NCBI GenBank assembly: GCA_033725935.1
Contig: MU867086.1
Coordinates: 124,001 to 188,000 of the forward strand
DNA length: 64,000 nucleotides
Reading direction: 5' to 3'
Origin: Cladorrhinum sp. PSN259
Taxonomy: Eukaryota > Ascomycota > Sordariomycetes > Sordariales > Podosporaceae
Both the position numbers and the translations under genes were made by a program. Position 1 is the stretch's first letter; each line of letters begins with the position of its first letter. Positions 12,201 through 23,612 of this stretch are shown here, one piece after another. The notes beneath the pieces were generated by a model. The model saw only the letters and a list, made by a program, of their open reading frames with translations, did not search any database and was not told the DNA's origin.

Positions 12201-12701
12201 ACATAGGCGTCACGCCTTGCAGGGAGGGAGAGCAACCCGGACTTTTCGATAATTATTGGGTCGCCCAGTAAGAGCGCTCTTGAATCGCATATCTACATGT
12301 AAAAGATATATCAGAGTCCACTTGACACAGGAAAGATATTTCTGGGTACATACCATCCCAAAACAGACCATCTCGACTGGGGACTCCGACAACTGCGAGT
12401 CGTAGTCGAGATCGACAACCTGGTCCCCACATGGTGCATTTGCGTCGTTCATCCACACATCGAGTGGTTCCGAGCAGCCGTCCAACACCTGGGGGAGACT
12501 GGCGAAGGCGCAGCCCACTTTGGCCAGCTGGGTTTGGCTGTTGGAGTACTCGTTTGGTTGAGGAAGGTTGAACGATTGAGCCCAGTCACATGACTCTACG
12601 TTAAAGCCTAGCTTTGCGCGCTTTTTGTCCCCAGCTTCCTGCTCCAGCAGATCAGGAATTCTTGTTCGTTTACTAGGAGGCGGATAATAATAGGTGTCCA
12701 T
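9256..12701 (-). CDS. SNF2-family helicase (HLTF/Rad5-like), ten exons
   Basis: A nuclear DNA-dependent ATPase for chromatin remodelling or postreplication repair. Exons, read on the minus strand: 12701-12354, 12292-11691, 11640-11539, 11494-11265, 11187-11154, 11084-10903, 10817-10031, 9930-9745, 9681-9531, then from 9442. Phases close to 874 codons before the last exon. Motifs in order: a variable N-region, a HIRAN-like block (about residues 100-260), Walker A DEMGLGKT (Lys near 387), DEAH (498-501), the CLTGTPIHN motif, a six-cysteine patch (about 681-708) where relatives carry a RING finger, then FSSWTKTLD, TFGTGAVGLN and QAIGRAVRYGQKR of the second helicase lobe. The intron 10902-10818 begins with GC (AAG^GCAAGT). 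The 3' end is uncertain: splicing 9346-9277 gives a stop at 9256-9258, while reading through gives a stop at 9206. Both leave the helicase core intact. Confidence 0.88.
11099..11120. repeat. 22-nt poly(A)/poly(T) run inside an intron
   Basis: On the coding (minus) strand this is T22 immediately before GACTAG...TGTAG, the branch and acceptor region of the SNF2 intron 11153-11085. It forms an unusually long uninterrupted polypyrimidine tract and is liable to length variation and sequencing error. Confidence 0.85.
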
Positions 12702-13508
12702 GTTTTGTCAGCGGCGGCGTTTCGATATTGACGGCTCCAGTTGACTTTGTTGCGAAAGAGGGATAAGAGGAAGAAAAAAAGTAGTGGTCGACCTGGCTGC
12801 CACACAGCTGCATTGTTACTTCAGGCTGGGATTCCTGGAAACTCCAAGTACCAGGGCTGGATGGACAGAAACTTGGCGGGGGCAGAAGCTGGCTGAGCTG
12901 ACAGGCAGGCACAGCCACATGCATGCTGTCACCCTGTAATAGGTCCGGCAAGTACCCACGTAACCGGCGTTTTCCAGGGCTTTCGTTCGTGTCGCTGCAA
13001 AATTTCTGCTTCAGAAGCCTAGCCAAGTCCCCTTCCCTGACGGAGGCATTAAAGAAAAAAAAAAAAAAAAAAAAAAAGGAAAGAGGGAAGTGAAAAATGG
13101 TTATCAAAGCAGTAGGGACATCCTCCCTCGGGGGTCCCTTCCGTTGAAATGCGGCAAGCCTAGCCGCTCCGGCTCACTCGCGAAGACAGAAATCGTCGGA
13201 GTTTAGATTAACATCTCAATAATCGGGTGTTATTGGCTATAGGCGGTTCGATATTAGTATATTATTCCTCTTTACTACATCGGTGAGTCTCTGGGCTGTT
13301 ATAATTACCTACGTATTTCTATATGTTTAGTGATTTGCTTGGAAAATCTTTGCACTACGTAATGAAGTTGTGGCCACATAAACTTAGTACGAGCGTGTAT
13401 GAATACCGTTCTTGTTTTTCCGCGGGATTGTTTGTGTTGTTGATTGTGGTGCGTTTTCGCACCTATTTAATAATCCGATTGATTCGATGGTTACTACTTA
13501 AGCAATTC
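12702..13508. other. Intergenic: SNF2 promoter, poly(A) run, AT-rich patch
   Basis: This holds the upstream region of the SNF2 gene and the 3' flank of the downstream-oriented NLR. A 23-A run lies at 13055-13077. From about 13200 to 13500 the sequence becomes AT-rich with many TA steps, resembling RIP-affected DNA. No coding frame is supported. Confidence 0.6.
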
Positions 13509-16500
13509 TTACGCCGAGCTATCTATTTCTTCCTCTCCAGATGATTCTTGACTTGCAAGATCTGAACTGCCATCCTTTCCGTGTAATATTTTCCCAGGTT
13601 CTCTATTTGCATCCTCCGTGGTATGTGGGGATGGAGGCTGACGGGAGTTCTCATGCTCCTCCAAAAGCATCTTGATCTTCTGAAAACCAAGAGTATCCAC
13701 CAGCCACAAAGAGTCTACCTTCATACTGAAATCTGGAAAATTGCGATTTTTGAAATATCGAGAGTCGGTGTAAAATTTCGCATTGGTATCAATATCGTCA
13801 CACTCCAGAAGGAGTTTGACAATATCCTCGTTACCATTCATGCAGGCTATGATCAGCGCCGTGGCTCCAAGTTCCAACGAGTATATCTTCGAGGAAGTAA
13901 TCCAATGGTGATGGCATAGGCAGCGCCGGTTGATAGATATTTGCTCCCTTGCACGATTCAAGAGGAGCTTGACCGTCTCTTTGTTGTTGTTTTCGACGGA
14001 ATGGAGAAACGGCGTGTACCAGTCCGAGTCTGGAACGTCGATCGGGATGCCCGCGTTCAGAGCCCCTAAGACGACTTCATTGTCTCCAACGATCGCAGCC
14101 TGGCGCAAGTGAACCAAACTGAGCAGCGTTTGAAACCGATCGGGAGTCGTACTCGCCGCTAGGATGCGTAACACAGTTTCATGACCGTTTGCAGCTGCCA
14201 TAGCTGCCGCTGTGCCCTTCCCACTGTCGTAGTCGACAGTTGCCTGTGTACAATGTTGCTCCTCCGTCAAGAATCGGACGATGCTATCGCGGCCTCCTTC
14301 CGCCGCTTCCATGAGCACCGTGCGTTTGGAGTGAATGTGATTGGCGTCCAGCCCACAGTCGAGCACCAGGAAGCGAACACAAGTAAGAAACCCGCGTCTT
14401 GCCATCAGGTGCAAAAGTGAGAATTTCCGGGTTGGATCCACACTACTTTGACGATAGTGCTTTAGTGTCCTCAAGCACAGGGCCTCGTCCCCACTTGGAA
14501 GATTATATGCTACCGTGTAATGAAGCGCCGCCAGGTTGACCAGCGTTGATGGCATGGAGAATATCCACTCCTCAGCATCTGGCCACCTTGAACGACCAAA
14601 GGAGCAACGCAAGAATGCAATCTTGGTTAGTTCAACATCTTCGGAATTCTCGACCAGGTATTTTAGAATGTCAAGTCGACTGTAGTCCAAAACGTCCACG
14701 AATAGTAAGCTTGACCAAGACGTCCTTATAAATCTAGTATCGATTCCAGTAGTAGGGTTTTTTGATGTTCCGAGAAACTTCAAAGGAATCGGTCCGTTGA
14801 ACCATTCAGCCCATCGCTGCACTGCAGAAAGGCTGCCGTCCCTTATGGCTGCTCTCACGTCGATATCTCGAGGGTTATCAAGTACGGGGAACTGTGACTT
14901 ATAGCTATGATTCGTGTTGCTGGCGGCATGAGCGTTACGGATGTGGGCTTCAAGGGACTTGGAACTGGCAAAGCCGGTAATTCCGTACCAACAACCATCG
15001 AATGCGCAGAAGAAGGAGCAGTCGTGCTTGTTCTGATGGGAATCTCGGGCCGCCTTGTTGGGAAATCCCGTGTGAAAGTAATCGCAATGAATAAAGCGGC
15101 ACTTGAAGAGGCCTGGCCCGTGGTACTGTTGCAGTTGTAGCAATCCGGTCGAGTCTTTCAGTCTCTGGGCGACCTTGTCAAGGGAAGATCGCAGCCGAGG
15201 AATAAATCTTTCGAGCCCGAGCCTCGAACTCAACTGCTGGTCGTCTTTGTCGCCGGCTTCTTCCTTCCGCTTGCTTGAACTGGCGAAGTGTAGTGACCAC
15301 ATGTAGGCTGCCTGTGACAATGCATCGAGGAAGTCTTCGGGGCCAAATAAAGAACGAAGATCGAATTCTTTGGCGAATCTTGGTGGAATGCTGTCTGGAA
15401 CCACTTTTTGGAAGTGCTGTCTGAGAAAGTGACGGATCACTCTACTTAAGTGATCCATAGAGGAGGCATCAAGCGTGGCGGGTTTGGTCACCAAGATCGT
15501 GAGATGGTCTAACCAATGTGAAGCGGCGTAGTCGAAAAATGCGTAACAGCCCTTCATTATATTGTCCTCGACAACCTCATCAGACAGTAAAACATTGACG
15601 TGATTGACGCTTAAGTATGAAAGACACATTATAGTGAAATTGAGGTGCTCGGCGGTGACGTTGACATGCTGCTTCGTAAGAAAGCTGAAAGAGACTATTA
15701 ATTTATAGCACTTGGGTCTAAAATGAGAGTTTCACACTTACGCCCTGGCGGTTGAATGGACCAAGGTAACAACGCCTCCTGGAGTCACTTCCAGCAGTGA
15801 TCCACAAAGGTCCTTCGGGCCATCTTTGTCAGAAAATCGCCGGCCTTCGAAATCAATCATCTGATTCTCAACGTCAAGGGAGGCAGCACCCTGAATTTCA
15901 TGCCATCCCAGATCTCTCTGGGCAACGGCAACCCAGGAAAGCACCTGCATCGCATCACGGTATTTTTCGTCATCCATGTCGTGTCTCATGGATCGGAGGA
16001 TGCGGCCATATCTGTATCTGTGTGAATCTTCTGGCCTGGAGAGTATAATGCGGAATGGTTAAGAATTGGCACTTACGCTTCGTCCAGTTTGCCGACCACG
16101 CCCTGCTTTTCGTTGTCTTCACTGAGCCATTTGAGTTCCTCATGCAGTCTGAACGCCTTGCGCTGGTCATACAGGTGGACCATGACGAGTCTTGCGAATT
16201 GAAACATACCTTGGATCTGAGATTAGATCAGGGCTAGAACGGAGGAGGAGATGCGTCGATACTTACCATCCGCACGTCTCAGAACGTTGCTAGTGATGCA
16301 GTTAGCGCCCCCATCGAACTTCACCATCGGATGTTTGGATCTGATCTTTGACTCCCAGGCTTCACAGTAGGTCTTGACATCGCCGTAGTTATCGGAAGGA
16401 AGAATCTTGAGTACCGGATAGCCTTTCAAAAGCCTGGAGGACTCACTGTCCTCTTGACTCACGAGTAGACACCTAATCAGGGTTGACTCAACGTCGTCCG

Positions 16501-17959
16501 CTTGATCGGTGGTGTCCCGTTGGCCAAACCAAGGCTCCCGATCTGAGCTGACGACTGACTGGATCCACGAGAAAATACTCTTCCTCTCCTGTTTGAGACA
16601 TTCGTCAAGACCGTCGATCACGATGTAGACGTTATCGTGACTGCGAACTATAACACGGAGAAGGTCTTTGGCAAGCTCAGATCGCTGCAGTGTCGTCTGC
16701 CCTTCTTTAGACATGATAGCATCGATATACTCTGTGATTTGGTCGTCGTTTTTAGACAGCTGGTACAGTATGTTCTTCGCAATCGACAGAAAGTTGTTTC
16801 GGTTCCGATTTCCGTCTCTGCAATAAACGAACGCAACCTTTGCGGTGCTTAGCTTCGCCGCTGCCTCGATAATTACAGACGCGAGAACGGTTTTACCTAC
16901 GGTTGTAAGTTATTAAGTTCATGGGGATGAGATCGCGTCACCCTCGCAAAACGTACCTGCGCCAGGGATACCGGTCACCCATAGTATGGGGTTTACCTTG
17001 ATGTCGGGATCGAGCCAGGCCATAACTAAATTCCTACGCAGGATCCAATCTCCAGTGCCTGGATACTCACCTCGTAATTTTGCATAGTGTTCTTGGTCCG
17101 CCAACATGTCCTCGGGCGAAAGCCAGGAACGGACCCTGTCATATTGCCGGCGTCTTGCTTCGTCTCTCTGTAGCTTGAGAGCCTCTGTTTGGTCATTGGA
17201 TAGTGCTGTGATCCTCTCAAGGGTGGTTAAATTGGTGTAGCTCTCCAAGAGCTTGCAGTGCCGCTTCAAGTTGTTGATAGGTTCAGAAAACCGAGTGCGA
17301 AAGCTGTTCCACGTCACATCAAAAATGGTCCGCCATCCTAGAGAGAGTACTTAGTGGAAGACTGAAAGACTGGGAGGATTGCGCTTACGTTTTTGCCGGA
17401 AATAGGACAAGGCCTTTGCATGAAAGTCGAGAACGTCGCGAAATATCATCTCGAGTATGATGTTGAGATGACCATTCTCTCTTGACTCAAACAGGGAGTG
17501 ATGATGCGCGAGAACCTCAAGCTGCTCTCCCATGTCCTCGTAGTGCTCAAGGAGAGCATCGAAGGCTCTGACATAATTGTTCGTGGCCAGCAACAGGAAC
17601 TTCATAGGACCCTAGCGGTAAATGTGGTTAGCAACTGGAAACCAGGGGGTGCACGGTAGAGGCCGGTGACATACCCACACAAAAGCCACAAATTCTGACG
17701 CGTTGAGAAACACTTCAATGAGCTTTTCATACTGCTCCATTCCTTCCAAGAACTTCTTCAATCTGTTAATGTTGCGCATCCTAGCCTTGGCCGCTTGCTT
17801 GTCTTGGATTTCCTTTATGGAGGATCGCAGGTCCGCAAGGTCGGTGAACGGGAACTGTTCGGGTTCCAATCCTTTGAGGTCCTCATCCTTGAATTTCTGG
17901 AGCACCCTCCTGAACCTGGACTCTACATCGTTTGGGAGCGGGGTTTGTGTTTCGGGCAT
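13509..17959 (-). CDS. NACHT NLR with C2H2 fingers and ankyrin repeats, 1373 aa
   Basis: A STAND/NLR signalling protein of the kind tied in fungi to heterokaryon incompatibility and innate recognition. Seven exons (17959-17675, 17611-17389, 17337-16957, 16896-16267, 16209-16077, 16035-15742, 15684-13509) join in phase. Residues about 60-250 form a helical domain resembling the family catalogued as DUF7708. The P-loop GIPGAGKT (Lys near 298) is split by an intron. Walker B is VIDGLDEC (about 389-396). After a winged-helix-like stretch come two C2H2 fingers: C844-C849-H865-H869 and C875-C880-H896-H901. Degenerate ankyrin repeats follow (about 1050-1320), and the tail is acidic. The ATG at 17959 was preferred over an upstream in-frame TTG. 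Both flanks are AT-rich, consistent with a dynamic locus. The ligand and the partner effector are unknown. Confidence 0.87.
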
Positions 17960-19727
17960 CGTTCCAACCCCCGTCAACCGCCGGGTTGTCGCCGAAAAGG
18001 ACCGTAGTAGGAGATCGTGATGAAAAAAAAAGCCAAAAAAAAATTAAATTTTGATCGCTCAAGGCAAGTATCTAAGTAGGTCAAGTGAGTGCAGGGTGCG
18101 GGTGGACGAGATACAACTTGAGGACGGCGAGAAGTGGAAGTTAAGGCTTTCTTTCCCCATCGTGCGTCTTCCAGTTGTGCACTTTTGGGACTTTGGTGGG
18201 CGTACTGGCTCGGGGCATTGCTCTCCCGATTGGGCGCTGCGCCACCACCCAACTTCTGCAAAATTTCTCGAAGTCCTGCAACCGCACCGTAGGTACATAC
18301 CGTAAGGCAGTTTTATGGGCAAAATAAACCATCTTGGTATGTACTTCGTCCGTGCGCCCACCTGTGGACATAGGATGCTATACCGCTGACTAAACCGCTC
18401 TCGATACCGAAAAACAGTCTATTACTATAGGATTTTTAATACCGCGTATACAATTTATTAGCTTTAATAACGGTTTCTCATATTCGCCCCGAATTCTTGT
18501 TCAAGTCCTAGCGTTATAGGGCATAACCGGAAGAAAAAAAAAATAAAACCCGAACAATTATAAGATCAATTATACACAACATGGCTCGATTGATAAGGCA
18601 CGATTCGGTCGCAGGCGCCACGACGACGCCCACAACCAAGATCTCGCGATACCCTCAACGGTCGCCAGATGTGGTGATAAGGCCAGCTGCCAGGGCATTT
18701 TCCCTGGGCGCACATAATCAAGAACCACACACTAGGCAACCTTTCACTTTAAATACACTCACTCGCCCCGAATAATTTGCAGCAAACGGCACAGGCCACA
18801 TACTCTGTCTATATACTCGGACCTCCCAAACTCTCGCACCTTCTGTTCATCTTCTCGAGTCAACCCGCGCGCCTCTGTCGGCACACATCGCATCCTCCGT
18901 CGCCATGAAGCCACTTCATAGCCTCTTACCTGAGGCGATGATGATTGCCGAGAGCTTCGTGGATAGCACTAATAATGAAAATATTGACCGTCAGAGCTCT
19001 CTTTGGGTCGTCACCGCTCGTCCATACCTGTACACGAGCTCAGACCTGCCTATGAGGGGAGTCTCGGTCCAGAGGTTAAGCTCACAAGCAAAACTCGTCG
19101 TGAACTAGGGCTCGCCCGGCAGAGTAGAATTTTTTTCATCACCCGGTCGATGGGGGGCAGGTGGCGCTGCACTTGCAGCTGGGAAACAGAAAGGAAGGTA
19201 ATCTGGTTATATTGATCGGGCGTTTCTCAAATTGGATTAAGAAAGAAAAACCGTAGATCTTGAGCTTCTACTTTCCCGGTTATCGGAAGGTTTTTAAATT
19301 GATTTTACTTCGCTGAAAACATCTAGAGTTTTGGGGTGGGTAATAAGCGTTGAAGGAAGTGACGTTGAAAATGTCGCGACGCGTCGTGCAGGAGACTCCA
19401 CTTACTTGACAATTAAGATCCCTGTCAGATTTGACAAAAATCGTCCGTGCATCACCCGGTGTCCGAATCCTGGTAGGCAAGCTCTCACAAGCCAATTGCA
19501 TCACCCTCTGGGGCCTCTGCCTCGATCCCGACAAGGCTCTCAGGGCACCTGGAGTGTCAGAGCTCGGGGATTCTCCCAGCTTCCAGGTTGGAGCTTGGAA
19601 TCCCTTATCTTCAACAAAGCAACAATCAGCCTCTTTTCCTTAGATTTTTTATACCATCTCTTCTAACTCATGGTTGTTCTTACTATTCTTTCTTGCTCTT
19701 TATCCCTTTAATCCTGTTCCTACAAAA
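17960..19727. other. Intergenic between NLR and atg17, AT-rich core
   Basis: This is the divergent upstream region of the NLR (-) and atg17 (+). About 18380-18580 is rich in TA steps (repeated tatag and ataccg words), resembling RIP-affected relic DNA. A CTATATAC TATA-like box at 18809-18816 precedes a pyrimidine-rich stretch and an ATG at 18905 (separate entry). The rest may be the atg17 5' leader. Confidence 0.5.
18905..19108 (+). CDS. Possible 67-aa small protein or leader ORF
   Basis: The ATG sits in a good context (CGTCGCCATGAAG), about 90 nt downstream of a TATA-like CTATATAC and after a CT-rich stretch, as in real fungal promoters. The frame runs 67 codons with no recognisable domain and no signal peptide. 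It could be a short gene, the first exon of a longer one, or an upstream ORF in a long atg17 leader (atg17 starts at 19728). Evidence is positional only. Confidence 0.22.
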   Translation: MKPLHSLLPEAMMIAESFVDSTNNENIDRQSSLWVVTARPYLYTSSDLPMRGVSVQRLSSQAKLVVN

Positions 19728-21378
19728 ATGGCGACGAGTCCCAGCTCAGCCTCGCTGACCGATTCTCGCTCTCGACCACAACCCTCACCACCGCAAACAA
19801 CAAACTCGACAAGCCTCGATCGCGAATACGGCCACCATGCCCACGACGCTGCTGCCGCTGGGTCCTCCCCAGAGTTCAGCGCCGACAGTGTAGCCGTTGA
19901 AGATCTCGTCAGACACCTCCTCGATGCAAAGACGGCGCTCAATTCCTGGCAACATGTAATGCGCGCCAACGATCTCGCGACACAGGGTCGAAGAATGCAC
20001 GAAGAATCGGTCATTCTAACAGCGCAGATGGGATTTCTGCGCCAGGGCATCTCTGATCAGATGCAAATCCTCAGACAAGTGCGCCGCAGTATGCAGCGCG
20101 TCTACAAAGGCGGTCAGAGGGACCTGAAGATGATTCTGGCCAGCATGGACGATGCCAACGACAAACTCAACGGGACGATGCAGATGCTCAGGGAGACCAT
20201 CGTCGAGAGGGTGTTTAGGCCGCCAGAGGAGGTACCAAGGACGCTGATGCACTTTATTGACGAGAAGAGCGTGGATGACATCCGGAATGCTTTGAAGGAG
20301 AGCATACGAGAGTTACAGGTGAGGGGTTAATCGGCGGGAGCGCTTTCCATTCCATTGCTAATAATCAACCTTTTTCTCTTAGAACGTCCAAACTTCCTTC
20401 GATGGCGACCTCCTACGATTCGACGACGACCTGCGCGCACTCGACAAAATCCTCAAATCCGCGACCTTCCCTTCCTCTTCCGCAGAAACAATGCCCTACA
20501 AACCTATATCACAATTACTTTCCATCCTCACGAGCCACTCCCACGACATGGCGCAACATCTTACCTCCTTGACCCGACACTTTGACATGTGCGTAACAGC
20601 CGTGCGATCAACACAAGGAGGTGCCGCTCTTGCTCGACGCAGAGCAGCAGACATGACGCAAGATAATGGCGAGCCCATCTCGATCTCTGGAGTAATCACA
20701 GAACAAGAATCCCATGTCTCAGAGTTTGAACCGTTGATGGATCCACACGAGAGAGCAGAGATCGTACAAGTTGTCGTTCAAGATGCGTCAGAGGTAGACG
20801 AAGTGGTCACCGAGATACATGCCGTTTTACAACAGATGGAGGTTGCATTCAACTCGTTAAAAGAACAGGCAGACACGTTGAGGGGGCAGTACATGGCTAC
20901 CGTTAATGGGTTCCAGGTACTCGAGGATGTTGGCAGTAAACTACCCTCCTACATTGAAGCAGAAGACGAGTTTGTGGATCGGTGGGAGACGGAAAGAGAA
21001 ATAATCTTTGATAAAGTCAAAATGATGGACGAAGCGAGGGCGACGTACGAAGGGTATGCGAGTGCCTATGCCAGTTTGTTGCTGGAGCTCGAAAGGAGGA
21101 GATCAGTGGAGGAGAAGATACAGACTACACTGAGACAGGCCAAGGAGACGGTGGACGGGATACTGGCAAAGGACAAAAAGGAGAGGGAAGCGTTTACCGC
21201 CGAGATTGGGGATTACTTGCCTGCTGATTTGTGGGTCGGGATGAATTCCCCTGTGCCTAGGTGGGAGTTCGTTCCTGTTGAAGATGAGGGGCGGGAGGAC
21301 GAGGTTATGATGATGGAGCAGGAGCCTAGGACTCCTACGCTGAGGAATGTTGGGCTGGCTGCTATTCAGGGTGAGTAA
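19728..21378 (+). CDS. atg17: Autophagy scaffold protein Atg17, 528 aa
   Basis: Atg17 scaffolds the Atg1/ULK1 kinase complex at the phagophore assembly site, with Atg13, Atg29 and Atg31. Two exons (19728-20318, 20383-21378) are separated by a 64-nt intron with a TGCTAAT branch site. After a disordered Ser/Pro-rich N-tail (about 60 residues), the typical N-terminal block VEDLVRHLLDAKTALNSW appears, followed by long alpha-helical segments throughout, as expected for the crescent-shaped dimer. The ATG (context CAAAAATGGCG) was chosen over an upstream in-frame TTG. At the 3' end a possible intron (GTGAGT from 21370, acceptor TTGGTAG near 21467) would replace the last two codons by a short tail ending at 21501. 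Length and architecture fit the family in Pezizomycotina. Confidence 0.9.
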
Positions 21379-21966
21379 TTTTTGGATTCTGTTTTCTTGG
21401 ACTAGCGGGGGGGTTTTTGGCGCCGGTTTTTATTGGGATGTTATTATGGTGATGGGGTTTTGGTAGGCATGGCAGGCATGGCAGGATGGAGCCGGAGTTA
21501 GTGATTAGGATTTTTGGCCATGAAACACACTCCTTTCTTATTTTTGATATTGTCTTTATCTTTGCTGTAAATGGGAATAATTTTCAGACTATGCGCGTCG
21601 CCGAATGATCCGGCACGATGAGTTTCTCCGAGCCACTCCGAGTCTCCGTTGGTGAAATGGAAAGCGGGGCGGACGGAGCAACACCGGCGACATGTGGAGT
21701 ACTCCGCGGATTCCGTTTTTGACTTTGACAACCGCAATTCGGTGACTGAATCACGCTTTGGCTTTACGTACCGTGTTCATTCTATACGCTCATTCTTGTG
21801 CTCTTTTACGTATCGCACTTTATATATTCATCATCATCCCACAATTCCAGGTTCCCCATTCGCATCCCCACCTCAATTCTCCATTTCTTAACATCCCATT
21901 CAACACACTGGCAACCAAAAAGAAATACCATCAATTTTAACATCGGTCCAAAAAGAGAAGAAGAAA

Positions 21967-23283
21967 ATGACCTCGACCGAAAATGACGTCCTCTCCGAAA
22001 TACCAAAAACCCAACGCACCTGGACCGTCTCTTGCAGCACTCCAGCACGCTCATTCCCCCTTAAACTAAACCACTACGCCCCGACGCCGCCCAAACTCCC
22101 ACCAGCATCATCAAATAATACTCTGATCATAAAACTGCACTACTCATCCCTCAACCCCGTCGATTTGTTTCTCGTCACTTCGATCCCCTTGTTTCTTCCC
22201 TGGCGACGACACCCGATCCCCGCGTTCGACTTTGCCGGCGTCGTGGTATCAGCCGGCTCTTCTGTATCATGTGGTTTCAAAAAAGGTGATTACGTAGCTG
22301 GTGCCATGGGGATTAAGGAGGTTTGGCTCGGAATGGGGACGTTGAGCGAGTACATTGAGGTAGATTGTAGGATTTGTACAAAAGTACCGGATGGTTTGGT
22401 TACGGGGGCTGGGCCCGGGTTTGGACTGGACAAGATTGTGGGTGTGGCTGGTATTGCGGGGCAGACTGCGCAGCAGATGGTTGAGAGGGTTAGAGGTGAA
22501 CAAGGGGTGCGAGGGAAGAGAGTGCTGGTGTACGGGGCTAGCGGTGGCGTGGGGAGTCTTGTGGTGCAGATTTGTCGGGGGTTGGGATGCGAGAAGGTCT
22601 GGGGGGTCTGTTCGGGGGGGAATAAGGGGTTGGTGGAGGGGTTGGGTGGTGAGGTACGTACTTACATTCAAACTTTTTTTAAAAAAAGGGAAGGGGACAT
22701 TTTTGCCACATGGAGGGTGGTATAACACGAGGATATATCAAAGGGCAAATATAAAACTTAAAAGAGGTAAAAGCTAACAGTGAAAAAAAAAAGGTTATCG
22801 ACTACACAAAGCACGATGATATCATAAGCCACCTCGCCGAGCGGTTTTCTTCAGATGACCAAAATCAACTAGACGTAGTGTTCGAGTGCGCAGAAAGTCA
22901 CGACAGGCTCTTTGCTAAAGCCGATCACTTCCTCAAACCTGATGGACAATTCATCAGTGTTATCGGCGGGTGGTCGCAGGGTGTACTACCTTTTATTCGA
23001 AATAAAATGAGGCCGACCTTTCTCGGTGGAGTCCCGAGGAGTTATGACCTTTTCTTGTTGGGTGCCAGTGGAGAGATCGCGAGGAAGGCGGTCGAGTATC
23101 TTGAGAGGGGGGTTGTTAGGGAGGTGTTGATTGATTCCGAGTTTGGGATGGAAGATGTTATTGAGGTGAGTTCGTCTTTTAAGTAGTGAATGGATTGATG
23201 CTGATACGTGAAAACAGGCATTTGAACGACTGGCTACTGGACGGGCTAAAGGGAAGGTTGTTATCAAGGTTGGGAGTGAGTGA
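21967..23283 (+). CDS. Zinc-free MDR (quinone oxidoreductase-like) reductase, 374 aa
   Basis: A medium-chain dehydrogenase/reductase that probably uses NADPH on quinones or enones in the cytosol. Exons are 21967-22653, 22794-23165 and 23218-23283; the first intron is 140 nt with an AGCTAAC branch site, the second 52 nt. The GroES-like N-lobe includes the LHYSSLNPVDLFL and FDFAGVVVSAG motifs, and the Rossmann part has the nucleotide loop YGASGGVGSLVVQI. The catalytic and structural zinc cysteine sets of alcohol dehydrogenases are not evident, which points to the quinone oxidoreductase branch. A substrate cannot be read from sequence. It lies about 590 bp downstream of atg17 on the same strand, but nothing shows co-transcription. 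Confidence 0.86.
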
Positions 23284-23612
23284 TTGAAGGAATGCACATT
23301 TTCTGGTCATCATTGAAAAGTAGAAGATGCTGGGGTATTCAAGATTGACCGAGACAGCTTTGAGCACTGGATATCTGAGCCATGACGGCAGATGAACCTT
23401 GTATGAAACTTAACCTAAATATAAAATAAAAGACATTTTGTACGCCAGGAAAGCATATGTCCTCCGCAAATGTAAATGAATGTACATGCATGTCGCTTGT
23501 AAAGATATCCAAATATCAACCGTCAACGCCACCAAAGCAAACTTGAACGCTAGTCCAAACCCCCAAAACCAATACCATACGCTACATTAGTTAACATACC
23601 ATCTTCATGCAA

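Noticed and set aside
13200..13500. Left AT-rich flank as inverted copy of the right flank of the NLR
   Set aside because: Words such as ctatagg occur in both flanks, but I could not align them over any useful length in either orientation.
18581..18775. 64-codon plus-strand ORF
   Set aside because: Follows an AT-rich patch, has no domain, and its downstream part runs into the promoter-like region before 18905.
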